From positions 1,860,001 to 1,924,000 of the forward strand of contig NC_020126.1 in assembly GCF_000331735.1 (NCBI RefSeq): a DNA stretch of 64,000 nt, in the 5' to 3' direction. This document shows, piece after piece, positions 1-11,567 of the stretch. Position 1 is the first letter of the stretch, and each line of letters starts with the position of its first letter. A program made the position numbers and the translations under genes. The stretch comes from Myxococcus stipitatus DSM 14675 (GTDB taxonomy: Bacteria; Myxococcota; Myxococcia; Myxococcales; Myxococcaceae). The notes beneath the pieces were generated by a model, which had not been told where the DNA came from, did not search any database, and worked only from the letters and a program-made list of their open reading frames with translations.

Positions 1-1
1 G

Positions 2-691
2 GGCATGGCCACGGGCTTCGGCGTCCAGTTCGTCGAGGCCTCCCTGGCGCTCAAGACCTCCGTGGATGCGCTGCTGCGCGCGGGGCCGGGGCACCGGCCC
101 TCTCCGCCAGTCCCCATGGTCGATGACGCCATGGCGACGCGGGTGCTGGAGGCGTACCGGATGCGGCTGACGGGGGACCACTACGCGGTGCTGGCGGTGA
201 CTCCGGACCTGGAGATGGGCGCGCTGCGTGCCCGCGCCCGCGAGGCCCGGAGCATCCTGGAGTCACTGCGCCAGCGCCCGCTGTCGCCGTCGCAGTGCAT
301 CCTGCTCGACTCGGTGCTGGGCCGGCTCCTCGAGGCGGGGGACGTGCTGGGCACCGTCACGCAGCGGGCCTTGTATGACGCCTGGCGAGGCAACCACCGG
401 GGCGTCGCGCGCTGCCTGGAGGCGGGGCTCACCCCCGAGCAGCTCGACTCCCTGCGGCGCCAGTTCCTCGCGCGGCGGCCCCAGTCCTCGGGCATGGCGC
501 GGGTGCACTACCTCTCTGGCTCGGCGCTGGAGCGCGAGGGGCAGCTCGCCCGGGCGCTGGAGACCTATGAGCGGGGCCTGGCGTTGGATCCGCTGGAGTC
601 GAGCCTCCACCTCCGCTACCGCAGCGTCCGGCGGGCGCTGGATGCGCGCGGCGCCGCGGAGCCCTCGAACGACAGGGCCCGGTCTCCCTGA
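2..691 (+). CDS. PilZ/J-like/TPR protein, 3' part (5' end outside window)
   Basis: The reading frame is open at the left edge. The first residues (GFGVQFVEAS, then a hydrophobic helix) resemble the end of a PilZ domain, so the Met at position 5 is probably internal. A roughly 60-residue helical segment follows that resembles a degenerate J-domain (the 'DHYAVLAVTPD...' stretch), and then a TPR-like pair of helices (GQLARALETYERGLALDP). Cyclic-di-GMP sensing is inferred from the PilZ fragment only. It ends in a hairpin shared with the convergent lipoprotein gene. Confidence 0.6.
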   Translation, partial: GMATGFGVQFVEASLALKTSVDALLRAGPGHRPSPPVPMVDDAMATRVLEAYRMRLTGDHYAVLAVTPDLEMGALRARAREARSILESLRQRPLSPSQCILLDSVLGRLLEAGDVLGTVTQRALYDAWRGNHRGVARCLEAGLTPEQLDSLRRQFLARRPQSSGMARVHYLSGSALEREGQLARALETYERGLALDPLESSLHLRYRSVRRALDARGAAEPSNDRARSP

Positions 692-707
692 GAGGAGCAC
701 CGGGCCC
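675..707. terminator. Hairpin between convergent genes
   Basis: A 9-bp perfect stem (GGGCCCGGT / ACCGGGCCC) with a 15-nt loop that itself contains CTCC/GGAG overlaps the stop codon at 689-691. It lies between converging genes and could terminate both. No T-run is present. Confidence 0.55.
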
Positions 708-733
708 GGAGGACTCGCGCGGGGGCGGTGGGG

Positions 734-1093
734 TTACTTGGCCGCTTCGGCGCAGTCGGGGTTCAGCTCCGCCGCCTTGTCGAAGCAGGCGCTGAACAGG
801 TCGATCCAGTCCAGCTCGCCCCCCGCCTCGCAGTTGGGCAGGTCCTTGAGGCAGTCGGCCACCTCGTTGAGCCGGTCCTTCTCCTGGGCCGAGCAGTGGT
901 CCAGCGCATTCTCGCAGACGTTCTTGTCGAACCCGCTCGTCTCATCCCCCTCGTCCGAGGTGTTGCCGCAGGACTCCACCTTCTTGCTCAGGCCCCGGTG
1001 GGCCTCGTCCAGGGCGTCGCAGGCATTCCCCCCACAGCCGGCGCCGAACATGAGAGAACCGGCGGCCATCAGGCCGAACATGAGTTTCTTCAT
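734..1093 (-). CDS. Small Cys-rich lipoprotein
   Basis: A 119-residue protein with an N-terminal signal (MKKLMFGLMAAGSLMFGAGC) that has a lipoprotein-type Cys at the cleavage site. The mature part is acidic and carries about eight Cys (VESCGN, NVCENALDHCS, DCLKDLPNC, FSACF, NPDC), suggesting disulfides in the periplasm or at the surface. The start at 1093 is chosen because it begins the signal peptide and has GGGGGA about 8 nt upstream; an upstream in-frame Met at 1240 has no signal-like context. The family was not recognised. Confidence 0.75.
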   Translation of the reverse strand: MKKLMFGLMAAGSLMFGAGCGGNACDALDEAHRGLSKKVESCGNTSDEGDETSGFDKNVCENALDHCSAQEKDRLNEVADCLKDLPNCEAGGELDWIDLFSACFDKAAELNPDCAEAAK

Positions 1094-1346
1094 TGTGGAA
1101 TTTCCCCCGCGAACGGTTGGTAGGACGGTGTGCGGCCGGACTCTCGTCGGCCCCGCCATCAGGTAGGTTCGCCCTGGAGTGGGGGCAATCTGGCCCGCCG
1201 GACGAGATGATCCAGCATCCGCCTTGACTCGCCAGAGCATCTCCCGTAAATCCGGCCGTCCTTTGCGCCAAAGGGCGGCCCGACCGTCCGAAATGCGCGG
1301 CCGATTCCACGGGTTGACCCAACCCGAAGCTGACAGGGGTTAGACG

Positions 1347-1655
1347 ATGTACGCAGTGATTCGCACGGGCGGAAAGCAGTATCGCGTCGCCGAGGGCGAT
1401 GTGCTCCGGATCGAGAAGATTGCCGGCGACATCGGTACCGAGGTGTCCTTCACCGACATCCTGCTGCTGGGCGGCACGGACAGCCCCAAGGTGGGTCGTC
1501 CGACGGTTGCCGGCGCGCGCGTCGTGGGCAAGGTGCTGGCGCAGGACAAGCACCGCCGCGTCCTCAATTTCCGCAAGGAGAAGGAGGGCTGGACCCGCCG
1601 CCGTGGTCACCGTCAGCCGTATACCGAGGTGAAGGTCACCTCCATCTCCGGCTGA
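1347..1655 (+). CDS. rplU: 50S ribosomal protein L21
   Basis: A 102-residue protein starting [14 protein letters not shown], the L21 signature, and ending with the conserved basic block ([21 protein letters not shown]). Length is normal. It is a large-subunit protein that binds 23S rRNA. It is first in the conserved rplU-rpmA-obgE order, 39 bp before rpmA, so co-transcription is likely. Confidence 0.97.
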   Translation: MYAVIRTGGKQYRVAEGDVLRIEKIAGDIGTEVSFTDILLLGGTDSPKVGRPTVAGARVVGKVLAQDKHRRVLNFRKEKEGWTRRRGHRQPYTEVKVTSISG

Positions 1656-1694
1656 GTCCGGACGGTTTCACCTCAATTTCAGGAGCAAGGTGTC

Positions 1695-1967
1695 ATGGCC
1701 CATAAAAAGGGACAGGGTTCTTCGCGGAACGGTCGCGATTCCAACCCGCAGTACCGCGGCGTGAAGGTTTACGGTGGCCAGGAAGTCTCGGCTGGCAGCA
1801 TCCTGGTTCGCCAGGTCGGCACCGTGATTCACGCTGGTGCCAATGTGAAGCTTGGCCGCGACTTCACCCTCTATTCGGTGGTGGATGGCGTGGTGAAGTA
1901 CGAGCGTCTGGGCCGCGACCGCAAGAAGGTCTCGGTCTACCCGGCTGCCGAGCAGCCCAGCGCCTGA
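1695..1967 (+). CDS. rpmA: 50S ribosomal protein L27
   Basis: A 90-residue protein beginning [19 protein letters not shown], the typical L27 N-terminus without the cleavable extension seen in Firmicutes. The N-terminus of L27 reaches the peptidyl-transferase centre. It follows rplU and precedes obgE, with a clear AGGAGCAAGG ribosome-binding site upstream. Confidence 0.97.
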   Translation: MAHKKGQGSSRNGRDSNPQYRGVKVYGGQEVSAGSILVRQVGTVIHAGANVKLGRDFTLYSVVDGVVKYERLGRDRKKVSVYPAAEQPSA

Positions 1968-2057
1968 CGGTCTCCCGGCCTTCATGGGCCGGTCCCGTAG
2001 GGCATTCACGAGCGGGTCGCTTCTCCAGTCCAGCGCCATTCGGCGTTCAGGACGTGA

Positions 2058-3569
<1,512 letters not shown>

Positions 3570-3573
3570 GTCG

Positions 3574-4254
3574 ATGTCCGGCGGCGGCCCCCGTTACGAG
3601 CGCTTCGAGAAGGTGAAGGTCGAGCCGGAGCAGTTCCTGCTCGACGTGCGCAAGGAGAAGATTGACCGCGTCGTCAGTCAGCGGACGCGCAACTTCACGG
3701 TGGTCCTCGACCGGCTGGAAGACAGCTTCAACATGGCCGCGGTGCTGCGCACCTGCGAGTCCATGGGCGTGCAGGAAGTGCACGTCGTCATCAACCCGGA
3801 AGCGCCATTCCTCCCCAACTCACGCGTGGCGCAGGGCTGTGACAAGTGGCTGGACGTGAAGCTGTACAAGTCCTTCGCGGAGTGCCGGGAGCACCTCAAG
3901 TCTCGAGGGTTCCAGCTGTACGCCTCGGCCATCCGCGAAGGGGCCACCAGCCTCTACACGCTGCGCTTCGACACGAAGGTGGCCATCGTCCTCGGCAACG
4001 AGCGCTTCGGCGTGAGCGACGACGTGCTCGACGCCGTGGACGGCACCTTCTGGATTCCGATGCGGGGCTTCAGTCAGAGCCTGAACATCTCGGCGGCGGC
4101 CTCGGCGTGTATCAGCCGGGCGATCGCCTGGCGGGATGAGCACCTGGAGGGAGGCTCGGGGGACCTGCCGCCGGAAGAGGCGCAGGCCCTGCGGGAGCGC
4201 TTCTACGTGCTGGCCATCAAACAGCGGAAGCGCCTCTTCAAGAAGCAGCCATGA
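3574..4254 (+). CDS. trmH: SpoU/TrmH-family RNA 2'-O-methyltransferase
   Basis: A 226-residue SPOUT methyltransferase. The three family motifs are visible: motif 1 with N and R (DSFNMAAVLRTCESMG), motif 2 (VLGNERFGVSDD) and motif 3 (PMRGFSQSLNISAAAS). These bind SAM in the trefoil knot. It is most like TrmH, which methylates G18 of tRNA, but the exact substrate is inferred. It begins 4 bp after the obgE stop, so the two are probably translated from one transcript. Confidence 0.85.
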   Translation: MSGGGPRYERFEKVKVEPEQFLLDVRKEKIDRVVSQRTRNFTVVLDRLEDSFNMAAVLRTCESMGVQEVHVVINPEAPFLPNSRVAQGCDKWLDVKLYKSFAECREHLKSRGFQLYASAIREGATSLYTLRFDTKVAIVLGNERFGVSDDVLDAVDGTFWIPMRGFSQSLNISAAASACISRAIAWRDEHLEGGSGDLPPEEAQALRERFYVLAIKQRKRLFKKQP

Positions 4255-4331
4255 ATGCCGGCCCCCCGGGGCGCGTCGGTATGGGGTAGATGGACGCCGT
4301 GGGCCTACCTGGCCCCCTGGAGACGCACGCC

Positions 4332-5126
4332 ATGTTCCTGGAAACCCTGCTCGCCACGCTCCTGTCCGCGCAACCCGTGACGCCGGCTCCCGCTCCCGCC
4401 GCGCAGGCTCCGGCGGCCCAGGCGGCGCCCTCGGCCACGGGCAAGCCCGCCACTCCAGCGGCGAGCACCCCGAAGGCTTCGGCGACACCTGACGCGAAGC
4501 CCGCGGCCACGAAGCCCGCGCCGCCCATGGCGCCCGAGGTGAAGTCCCTCGTGGACCGGATGCAGGCGTTCTACGAGAAGACGGGCGACTTCCGGGCCGG
4601 CTTCCGGCAGGACTACAAGTACAAGACCTTCCGCCGCACGCAGACGTCCGAGGGCGCTGTCACCTACAAGAAGCCCGGGCTGATGCGGTGGGAGTACCAG
4701 AAGCCTTCCGTGCGCACCTTCGTGCTCGCCGGGAACAAGATCTACGCGTACGACCCAGCGGCCCAGTCGCTCACGGTGGCGGGCGTGGACACCAGCCAGC
4801 TCTCCGCCTCGGTGACGTTCCTCTTCGGCCAGGGGAAGCTCGCGGATGAGTTCGCCATCTCCAAGGGCACCTGCAAGGACTGCAAGGGCACGCTGTTGGT
4901 GCTGGACCCCTTGAAGCAGGAGCCTCGCTTCAAGCAGGTGCGGCTGGAGGTGGACCCCGCGTCCGCGCAGGTGCTGAAGAGCACCGTGGTGGACCCGGAC
5001 GGCAGCGAGAACACCATCTCCTTCCTGGACCTGAAGACGAACGTCGGGCTCTCCGCGGACAGCTTCAAGCTGGATGTCCCGGACGACACGCGCGTGGACG
5101 ACTTCACGAAGCAGAAGAAGCAGTAA
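4332..5126 (+). CDS. lolA: Outer-membrane lipoprotein carrier LolA
   Basis: A LolA-type periplasmic chaperone that ferries lipoproteins from LolCDE to the outer membrane. The mature domain contains the family pattern of a b-strand-rich fold (TGDFRAGFRQDYKYKTFRR, GAVTYKKPGLMRWEY, KIYAYDPAAQSL). A 50-residue Ala/Pro-rich linker precedes it. Start 4332 (MFLETLLATLLSA, signal-like, GGAG 9 nt upstream) is preferred over the Met at 4290. Confidence 0.85.
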   Translation: MFLETLLATLLSAQPVTPAPAPAAQAPAAQAAPSATGKPATPAASTPKASATPDAKPAATKPAPPMAPEVKSLVDRMQAFYEKTGDFRAGFRQDYKYKTFRRTQTSEGAVTYKKPGLMRWEYQKPSVRTFVLAGNKIYAYDPAAQSLTVAGVDTSQLSASVTFLFGQGKLADEFAISKGTCKDCKGTLLVLDPLKQEPRFKQVRLEVDPASAQVLKSTVVDPDGSENTISFLDLKTNVGLSADSFKLDVPDDTRVDDFTKQKKQ

Positions 5127-5136
5127 CCTGCGCGGC

Positions 5137-6612
5137 GTGCGCGGCGCGTTCCTGTTCTGGGCTTGTCTGGGGTTGATGGGTGCTGGGTGTCACCGAGAGG
5201 TGGCCCCGAGCGCCTCGCGGCCCGAGGGGTTGGCGGGGCAGACCCTGCCGCTGCTGGCGTCTCCGGCGCTGCGGCTCACCGTCGCGGGGACGCTGGGGGG
5301 ACGCTCGGTCCCCGTCGTGCTGGATGTCGCTCGGCCCCTGTCGATGGTCTCCCAGGCGTGCTTCGACGGTGGAGCCCCCGCGCCCGAGGGGACCGTCCGA
5401 GCCCCCGAAATCGCGGGAGGCTTCCGCGCGTGGCCCGTGATTCCGCTGCCCGCGCTGACCGTGGGGCCGTCGCGCGTGCCCTTGGGCTCTGCGGGGCTGT
5501 CCGGGGAGAAGCCCTGCTCGGTGACGCTGGGCTCGGATGTGCTGGAGCCCTACGCGCTCACGGTGGACCCGCTGCGCCGCGAGGTGACCTTCACCGCGTC
5601 CCGCTCGCGGGAGTCCTACCTGTCGGAAGTCGCCCGCTCGGATGCCGCGCGCGAGGTCCATCGCATGGAGCTCAGCCGCGAGCCCGTGGGCGACTGGCCG
5701 CTCCTGGCGGCGCAGGTGGCGCAGGGGGACGCGGAGCTCACCGGCCCCTTCGTGCTGTCCACGCGAGAGCCCTTCTCACGCCTCGCGGTGGGGCCCGCGG
5801 AGGCGCAGGGACTCCAGCCGTTGGAGACGGCCGCGAACCTGCCGCCGAGGACGTTCGCGGTGGACGCGGTGGACCTGGCCGCGGGCGTGGGCGTCCGGCC
5901 TCTCGTCGTGGAGGCCGCGGGACGGTGGGACTCACCCAGCAGCCTGGGGCGCCTGGGGCCCGATGTCTGGGGACGCTTCACCGCCACGCTGGATGCGAAG
6001 GGCGGGGTGCTGGTGCTGCGCAGGCCTCGCGTGAGTGCGCCAGCAGCCCCTCCTCCAACGGCCGGGGCGGCACCGCCCCTCGCGCCCGCGCCGCCGTTGA
6101 CGCCGCGACAGCGCTGCTCCGATGCCCAAGGCGTCTTCAGCGAGGAGGCGTGCTACGGGCTCCACGTGCGGCGGGAGCCGGACGGCGGGGTCTCCCTCAC
6201 CGGCGCGGTGTTCAGGGACCTCCCGGAGGGAGGCCGGCTCTACCTCGAGCCCGTGAGCGCGGAAGGCCAGCGTGTGGAGTCCGGCTGCGCCGTCGGCCTG
6301 AGCTTCCCCTCGACGAGCCGAGGCCTCACGACTCAGCACCGCCTGCCCTGGCCTTCGATGGCGCAGTCACTGCCCATCTGCCACGCCGCGCTCACGCGGG
6401 CGAAGGGCTTCAAGCTGTCGCTCTTCGAGGAAGGCAGCCAGCCCGAGTGCCCCACCGCGTGTGCCTTCGTCACCGAGGCCGCCACGCGGCGCACCGTGTG
6501 CGAATGCCAACCGACGCCCCTGGGAGAAGGTGTCGCGGCGCCCTCGCGGAAGAAGACCTCGCGAGAGCCACCGCCAGAGGAGCGCGAGCTGGAGCCAGAG
6601 GACCCGAGGTAA
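5137..6612 (+). CDS. Lipoprotein with retropepsin-like fold segments
   Basis: GTG start chosen just after lolA; the first residues (RGAFLFWACLGLMGAGC) form a lipoprotein-like signal. About 490 residues. Residues around 45-80 (LTVAGTLGGRSVPVVLDVARPLSMVS) resemble the first lobe of an aspartyl-protease fold, but the catalytic D-T/S-G is replaced by DVA, so proteolysis is unlikely. A Pro/Ala linker (about residues 300-325) leads to a Cys-containing C-terminal part. The end is basic and Glu-rich. An alternative start inside lolA (5074) is possible. Function unknown. Confidence 0.65.
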   Translation: MRGAFLFWACLGLMGAGCHREVAPSASRPEGLAGQTLPLLASPALRLTVAGTLGGRSVPVVLDVARPLSMVSQACFDGGAPAPEGTVRAPEIAGGFRAWPVIPLPALTVGPSRVPLGSAGLSGEKPCSVTLGSDVLEPYALTVDPLRREVTFTASRSRESYLSEVARSDAAREVHRMELSREPVGDWPLLAAQVAQGDAELTGPFVLSTREPFSRLAVGPAEAQGLQPLETAANLPPRTFAVDAVDLAAGVGVRPLVVEAAGRWDSPSSLGRLGPDVWGRFTATLDAKGGVLVLRRPRVSAPAAPPPTAGAAPPLAPAPPLTPRQRCSDAQGVFSEEACYGLHVRREPDGGVSLTGAVFRDLPEGGRLYLEPVSAEGQRVESGCAVGLSFPSTSRGLTTQHRLPWPSMAQSLPICHAALTRAKGFKLSLFEEGSQPECPTACAFVTEAATRRTVCECQPTPLGEGVAAPSRKKTSREPPPEERELEPEDPR

Positions 6613-6654
6613 GCGGGCGCCCAGCTCGCGCGAGACAACCGAGGCCGCGGACGC

Positions 6655-8079
6655 CTACTCCATCCGCGTCGTGGGCCGAGGCATCTGCACCACCGGCACG
6701 GGGGCCGGGTGCGCGTCGCGAGCCACGTGCTGACGCTGCTTCGGGTCCGGGCGCTCCACCACGCGCGCGACGAGGTCGTAGTCGTGCGCCTCCGTCACCT
6801 CCACGGTGACGAGCTCGCCCGGGTACGCCAGGCCGTCGTTGATGTAGACCAGACCATCGATTTCGGGCGCCTGGCCCTGGTGACGGCCCACCAGCAGGTG
6901 CTCCGTCTCGGGCGCGGGGCCTTCCACCAGCACCTCCAGCCGCTTGCCCACGAGCTTCTTGTTCTGCTCGCGGTTGATGCGCTTCTGGATGGCCATGACC
7001 TCGCGCCACCGGCGCTCGATGGTCTTCTGCGGCACCTTGTCCGGCAGGTCGAACGCCGCAGTGCCCTCTTCGTCGGAGTACTGGAAGACGCCCAGGCGCT
7101 CGAAGCGCTGCGTCTTCACGAACTCCTTCAGCATCTCGAAGTCCTCTTCCGTCTCACCCGGCAGGCCGACGATGAGCGAGGTGCGCATCACCAGCCCGGG
7201 CACGCGCTCGCGCAGCTTCGTCAGCAGGCCCTTGAGGAACTCCGAGTTGCGGCCGCGCTTCATCGACAGCAGCAGCTTGTCGCTGACGTGCTGCACCGGC
7301 ATGTCCAGGTAGCGGGCAATCTTCGGCTCCGACGCCATGACGTCGATGAGCTCGTCCGGGAACACGCGCGGGTAGGCGTAGTGCAGGCGAATCCACCGCA
7401 CGTCCACCTGCGCCAGCGCCTTGAGCAGGTCGTGGAGCTTGGGCTTGCCGGGCAGGTCATGACCGTACGCGGTCAGGTCCTGCGCGACGAGGTTCAGCTC
7501 CTGCACGCCGCTGTCCGCCAGCCGCTTCGCCTCGATGACGATGTCGTCGATGGTCCGCGAGCGCTGCCCGCCGCGCAGCGTGGGGATGATGCAGAACGCG
7601 CAGGCGTTGTCACAGCCCTCGGACACCTTGAGGTAGGCCGTGTACTTCGGCATCGAGTTGACGCGCGGCGTGTTCGCGTCGTGGATGTAGTCGGGGTCCG
7701 GAATCACCTGACGCGGTGACGCCTCGGCCGCCAGCAGGTCGCCAATCTGGGCGTACGCGCTGGTGCCCAGGAAGTGGTCCACCTCCGGCATCTCCTTCGC
7801 CAGCTCCTCGCCGTAGCGCTGCGACAGACACCCCGTCACCACCAGGGTGCTGCAGCTGCCCGTCTTCTTCAGCTCGGCCATCTCCAGGATGGAGTCCACG
7901 GACTCCTGCTTGGCCGGGCCGATGAAGGCGCATGTGTTGACGACGATGACCTGGGCCTCGGAAGGCTCCTGCACCAGCGTGTAGCCACGGTGCTTCAACG
8001 TGCCGAGCATCACCTCGGAGTCCACCCGGTTCTTCGGGCAGCCGAGGGTCATCATGTAAAGGCTCTTGGTTGTTTCCAC
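6655..8079 (-). CDS. rimO: Ribosomal protein S12 methylthiotransferase RimO
   Basis: A 474-residue radical-SAM enzyme that adds a methylthio group to Asp89 of S12. The N-terminal cluster-binding Cys are in [18 protein letters not shown] and TGCLSQRYG. The radical-SAM motif is [11 protein letters not shown] (CxxxCxxC). A TRAM domain follows near the C-terminus. The tail after residue 440 is a Pro/Arg extension. It is last in the minus-strand group with yajQ and RNase J, starting 5 bp after the preceding stop. Confidence 0.95.
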   Translation of the reverse strand: METTKSLYMMTLGCPKNRVDSEVMLGTLKHRGYTLVQEPSEAQVIVVNTCAFIGPAKQESVDSILEMAELKKTGSCSTLVVTGCLSQRYGEELAKEMPEVDHFLGTSAYAQIGDLLAAEASPRQVIPDPDYIHDANTPRVNSMPKYTAYLKVSEGCDNACAFCIIPTLRGGQRSRTIDDIVIEAKRLADSGVQELNLVAQDLTAYGHDLPGKPKLHDLLKALAQVDVRWIRLHYAYPRVFPDELIDVMASEPKIARYLDMPVQHVSDKLLLSMKRGRNSEFLKGLLTKLRERVPGLVMRTSLIVGLPGETEEDFEMLKEFVKTQRFERLGVFQYSDEEGTAAFDLPDKVPQKTIERRWREVMAIQKRINREQNKKLVGKRLEVLVEGPAPETEHLLVGRHQGQAPEIDGLVYINDGLAYPGELVTVEVTEAHDYDLVARVVERPDPKQRQHVARDAHPAPVPVVQMPRPTTRME

Positions 8080-8084
8080 CGCGT

Positions 8085-9197
8085 CTACCTGTTTCCGAGT
8101 TCGGTTCGCGAGAAGTGGTCACCACTCCAAGCGAAGTTGATGGTCGCGCCGTTCGAGTAACGGATGGTCAGCGTGCCCTCTTCATCCACTTCCATCGAGG
8201 TCGCACGTCCCAGGGCACAGGTGGAGACCGGCCACTCGAGCGCCCGCGTCGCCGTCTTCCCTGTCACCAGATACAGCCCCATCCGGAGCTCATGTTCGGA
8301 GTCACACCGACCCTCAACGGCATAGGGATTCTTCCCGGTGAGCACGGTAACGACCGGCCGTCCGTCCGGCAGGCTCACCGTGTCGGGCACCTTCACGTTG
8401 GCCGACTCCGCCTCCACCGACTTCGCCACGACCAGCTCGCGCAGCGTGTCGGGCGTCAGGTCCTCGTCTCCCTGGGCCCAGGCCGGGTAGCTGAGCAGGT
8501 CCCACCCCAGCCAGCCGGTGGCCGCGGACTCCAGCGCCGTCACGTTCTCGGAGGGCTTGAGCTTGAGCGCCTTGCGCACCTCGTCCGGGAGGCGGAGCGC
8601 CTCGCCCGGCATGGTGCCGCTCTGGCAGTTGGAGACGGCCACGGGCTTGCCGCCCGCGCTGTCCACGTCCTCGTAGGTGATGCACACGTCCATCACCATG
8701 GGGTCCTTCGCCGGGAAGCGGGGCAGGGCGCGCACGGGCACCGCGGCCACGAGCGACAGCGTGTTGCCCTGGCGCTCCACCGCGCCATTCACCTTCTGCT
8801 GGGCGAACTCCGGCGTGCCGCTCTCCGCCCCGGAGGCGCGCTTGCCGTCGAAGCCGAAGCGCCACGTGTAGCCCGTCGTCAGCGGCCCGGTGTCGGGGAA
8901 GTAGACGGACACCGACAGCACGTCGCCGGCGAGGAGCTGGTCGTCCTTGGCATCCACGCCCACGTAGAGCGTGTCCTTGCGGAAGCCCACCTTCGCGTTG
9001 AACGAGGCGCTGGAGCCGGGCGCGTCCAGGGACTTGAGCGCCAGCGGCGAGGTGAAGCCCTTGAGGCCCCCCTGGAACCGGGGCGGCTTCGACATGGACG
9101 GCACCGGCCGGGAGGGACGGGGCGCTTCTTCCTCCTGCGCGGAGGCGATGGCTGGAACGCAGAGCATCCAGCAGAGGGACAGGGCTGCGGCTCGCAT
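8085..9197 (-). CDS. Secreted protein of unknown function
   Basis: About 370 residues with a signal peptide ending at ASAQ. The mature part starts with Pro-rich sequence, then an ordered b-rich region ([30 protein letters not shown]) suggestive of a carbohydrate-binding-module-9-like fold; this is a guess from pattern only. ATG at 9197 is preferred because GAAGAAG sits just upstream. A TTG at 9209 would overlap the yajQ stop. Probably translationally coupled to yajQ. Confidence 0.7.
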   Translation of the reverse strand: MRAAALSLCWMLCVPAIASAQEEEAPRPSRPVPSMSKPPRFQGGLKGFTSPLALKSLDAPGSSASFNAKVGFRKDTLYVGVDAKDDQLLAGDVLSVSVYFPDTGPLTTGYTWRFGFDGKRASGAESGTPEFAQQKVNGAVERQGNTLSLVAAVPVRALPRFPAKDPMVMDVCITYEDVDSAGGKPVAVSNCQSGTMPGEALRLPDEVRKALKLKPSENVTALESAATGWLGWDLLSYPAWAQGDEDLTPDTLRELVVAKSVEAESANVKVPDTVSLPDGRPVVTVLTGKNPYAVEGRCDSEHELRMGLYLVTGKTATRALEWPVSTCALGRATSMEVDEEGTLTIRYSNGATINFAWSGDHFSRTELGNR

Positions 9198-9205
9198 GGG
9201 CTTCT

Positions 9206-9703
9206 TCAATCGCGGAAGTTGGTGAACTGCATGTCGAGCTTCAGCCGGTCCTGCTCCTTGCGGAACAGGGCCATGGCGGCCTGAAGGTCATCCCGGCTCT
9301 TGCCCGTGACACGCAGCTGGTCGGCCTGGATGGAGCCCTGCACCTTCATCTTGGAATCCTTGAGCAGCTTCACCAGCTCCTTGGACTTCTCCACGGGGAT
9401 GCCCTGCTGGAGCTTGATGACCTGCTTCACGTTGTGCAGGCCCGTCTTCTCGATGTCGCCGTAGTCGAGCGCATGCAAGCTGATGTTGCGCTTGGCCATC
9501 TTCGCGAGCAGGACGACCTTGGCCGCCTTGACGTGGTCCTCGCTGTTCGCCTTCACGGTGAGGGCCGTGTTGTCCGGGGCGATGAGGATATCCGCCTGGG
9601 CACCCTGGAAGTCATAACGGGTGCTGAGCTCCTTCTTGGTCTGGTTGACCGCGTTGTCGAGCTCGGCGAGGTCGATTTTGGAGACGACATCGAACGAGGG
9701 CAT
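9206..9703 (-). CDS. yajQ: YajQ-family nucleotide-binding protein
   Basis: A 165-residue protein beginning MPSFDVVSKIDLAELDNAVNQ and ending KLDMQFTNFRD, both strongly conserved in the family. Members have two ferredoxin-like domains; some (in Xanthomonas and Pseudomonas) bind cyclic-di-GMP. Whether this one does is not visible. It lies 24 bp after the RNase J gene on the same strand. Confidence 0.95.
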   Translation of the reverse strand: MPSFDVVSKIDLAELDNAVNQTKKELSTRYDFQGAQADILIAPDNTALTVKANSEDHVKAAKVVLLAKMAKRNISLHALDYGDIEKTGLHNVKQVIKLQQGIPVEKSKELVKLLKDSKMKVQGSIQADQLRVTGKSRDDLQAAMALFRKEQDRLKLDMQFTNFRD

Positions 9704-9727
9704 GGGCAGCAGCGGCCCTTAACACAC

Positions 9728-11374
9728 CTACACCCTGACGACCATGGGCACCACCAGGGGGCGCTTGGAGGTGTACAGCCTGAACGCACGGCGGACCACC
9801 CGGGTGAGCTCCTCTCGCACCAGGGCGTCGTCCCCCCGGAGCTGGACGGACAGCTCCTCGAAGAGGGTCCGGGCTTCCTGGGCGACCCGGGGCAGCAGCA
9901 CCTGTTCATCCACCGACAGCCCCTGCCCGGAGAGCTGGGGCCCCCCCACCAGCTTCAGGGTGTCCCGCTGGATGACGACCACCGCGGCCACGAGTCCGGT
10001 CTCCGACAGGCGCACCCGCTCATGGAGTGTGTCCGACGTCACCATTCCCCCGCCGAAGCGGTCCTTGAAGATGCGGCCGGAGGTCACGCTGCCAGTGAAG
10101 CGGCCTCGGCCCTCCTCGAAGCCGACGATGTCGCCGTCCTGGGCGAGCAGGCACTGCGCGGGCTCCAGGCCCGCCTCGCGCGCGGTGGCCAGGTGGCGGT
10201 GCAGGTGGCGGCCCTCGCCGTGGACGGGGATGAAGTGGCGGGGGCGCACCAGCTCCAGCACGCGCTTCTGCTGCGGCCGGCTGGCGTGGCCGGACACGTG
10301 GACGCCGGGCTCTATCTGCGCGTAGGCCACCCGGGCGCCGCGCCAGTGGAGCTGGTCGATGAGGGCGCCCACGCCCCGCTCGTTGCCGGGGATGGGGCGG
10401 GAGCTGAGCACGACGAGGTCTCCCGGGCCGACCTTGAGGGGCCCATCTCCCGAGGCGAGCTGGGACAGGCCCGCGCGAGGCTCGCCCTGTGCGCCCGTGG
10501 TGAGGACCAGGACCCGCTGCGCGGGCAGGATGGGCACGGTGTCCAGGGGGACGAAGAGCGAGTCGGGCACGTCCAGGTAGCCCAACTGGCGCGCCATCTC
10601 CACGTTGCGCAGCATGCTGCGGCCCTGGAGCGCGACCTTGCGGCCCAGGCGCTCGGCGAGGGCCAACAGGTGCCGCACGCGGTGCAGGTTGGAGGAGAAG
10701 AGAGCCACGACGATGCGGCCGGTGGCGTCGCGGAAGAGCCGCTCGAAGGTCTGCTCCACCACGCGCTCGCTGCCCGTCTCCTCGGTCAGCTCGGAGTTGG
10801 TGGAGTCCGACAGCAGGCACACCACGCCTTCGTCGCCCGCCTCGCCCCAGCGCTCCAGGTCCGTGCGCAGGCCGTCGATGGGATCCGGGTCCAGCTTGAA
10901 GTCACCCGTGTGGATGAGGGTGCCCTCGGGCGTGCGGACGATGAAGCCCACCGCGTCGGGCACGGTGTGGGTGACACGGCTGGCTTCGACCTTGAACATG
11001 CTCCCGACGGGGAAGGGCTCGCGCGGCTCGATTTCGCGCAGGTCCGCTTCCACGCCCAGCTCGTCCAACCGGTGGCGGGCCATGGCGAGCGTGAAGCGCG
11101 TGCCGTAGACGGGGATGGGGACGGACAGCTCGCTCAGCAGGTAGGGGAGCGCACCCAGGTGGTCTTCATGCCCGTGGGTGAGCAACACGCCCTTGAGCTG
11201 GGCGGCGTTCTGCTTCAGGTGGGTGAAGTCCGGGATGATGATGTCGACGCCGGGCATCCCGTCTGAAGGGAACATCAAGCCCGCGTCGATGAGCAGCATC
11301 TCCCCGTTGCAGGCGATGACCAGGGAGTTGAGGCCGATTTCTCCCAGGCCGCCGAGGGGAATGACTTGAAGCAT
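9728..11374 (-). CDS. rnj: Ribonuclease J
   Basis: A metallo-b-lactamase/b-CASP ribonuclease of 548 residues. The metal motif is HGHEDHLG, with GDFKLD and HVSGHASRPQQ as later motifs. The start at MLQVIPLGGLGEIG is the conserved family N-terminus; an upstream Met at 11515 would add 47 low-complexity residues and is not favoured. The enzyme has 5'-3' exo- and endonuclease activity in mRNA decay and rRNA maturation. It heads the minus-strand group ending with rimO. Confidence 0.93.
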   Translation of the reverse strand: MLQVIPLGGLGEIGLNSLVIACNGEMLLIDAGLMFPSDGMPGVDIIIPDFTHLKQNAAQLKGVLLTHGHEDHLGALPYLLSELSVPIPVYGTRFTLAMARHRLDELGVEADLREIEPREPFPVGSMFKVEASRVTHTVPDAVGFIVRTPEGTLIHTGDFKLDPDPIDGLRTDLERWGEAGDEGVVCLLSDSTNSELTEETGSERVVEQTFERLFRDATGRIVVALFSSNLHRVRHLLALAERLGRKVALQGRSMLRNVEMARQLGYLDVPDSLFVPLDTVPILPAQRVLVLTTGAQGEPRAGLSQLASGDGPLKVGPGDLVVLSSRPIPGNERGVGALIDQLHWRGARVAYAQIEPGVHVSGHASRPQQKRVLELVRPRHFIPVHGEGRHLHRHLATAREAGLEPAQCLLAQDGDIVGFEEGRGRFTGSVTSGRIFKDRFGGGMVTSDTLHERVRLSETGLVAAVVVIQRDTLKLVGGPQLSGQGLSVDEQVLLPRVAQEARTLFEELSVQLRGDDALVREELTRVVRRAFRLYTSKRPLVVPMVVRV

Positions 11375-11567
11375 GTGGAGGGAGTCTAAGGACTCAACCC
11401 GGCTTGCGCGGTGGAAAGTTGCAGGTGGGTCGCGTCCGGGAGGGCTGGCGCGGAAAAGACTCGGGGGCGTCGGTGTAGGTGTGCTGGGGGCTCGTGCGCC
11501 AGGCCGCCGAGTCACCGGAGGCCTGGCTCACACGCGAGACAGCGGGGCGGTGTACCGCCCGTGCGCC

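Noticed and set aside
5163-6809. Long plus-strand ORF overlapping the lipoprotein gene
   Set aside because: Arg/Gly/Pro-rich product in an alternative frame of high-GC coding DNA; no domain and no ribosome-binding site.
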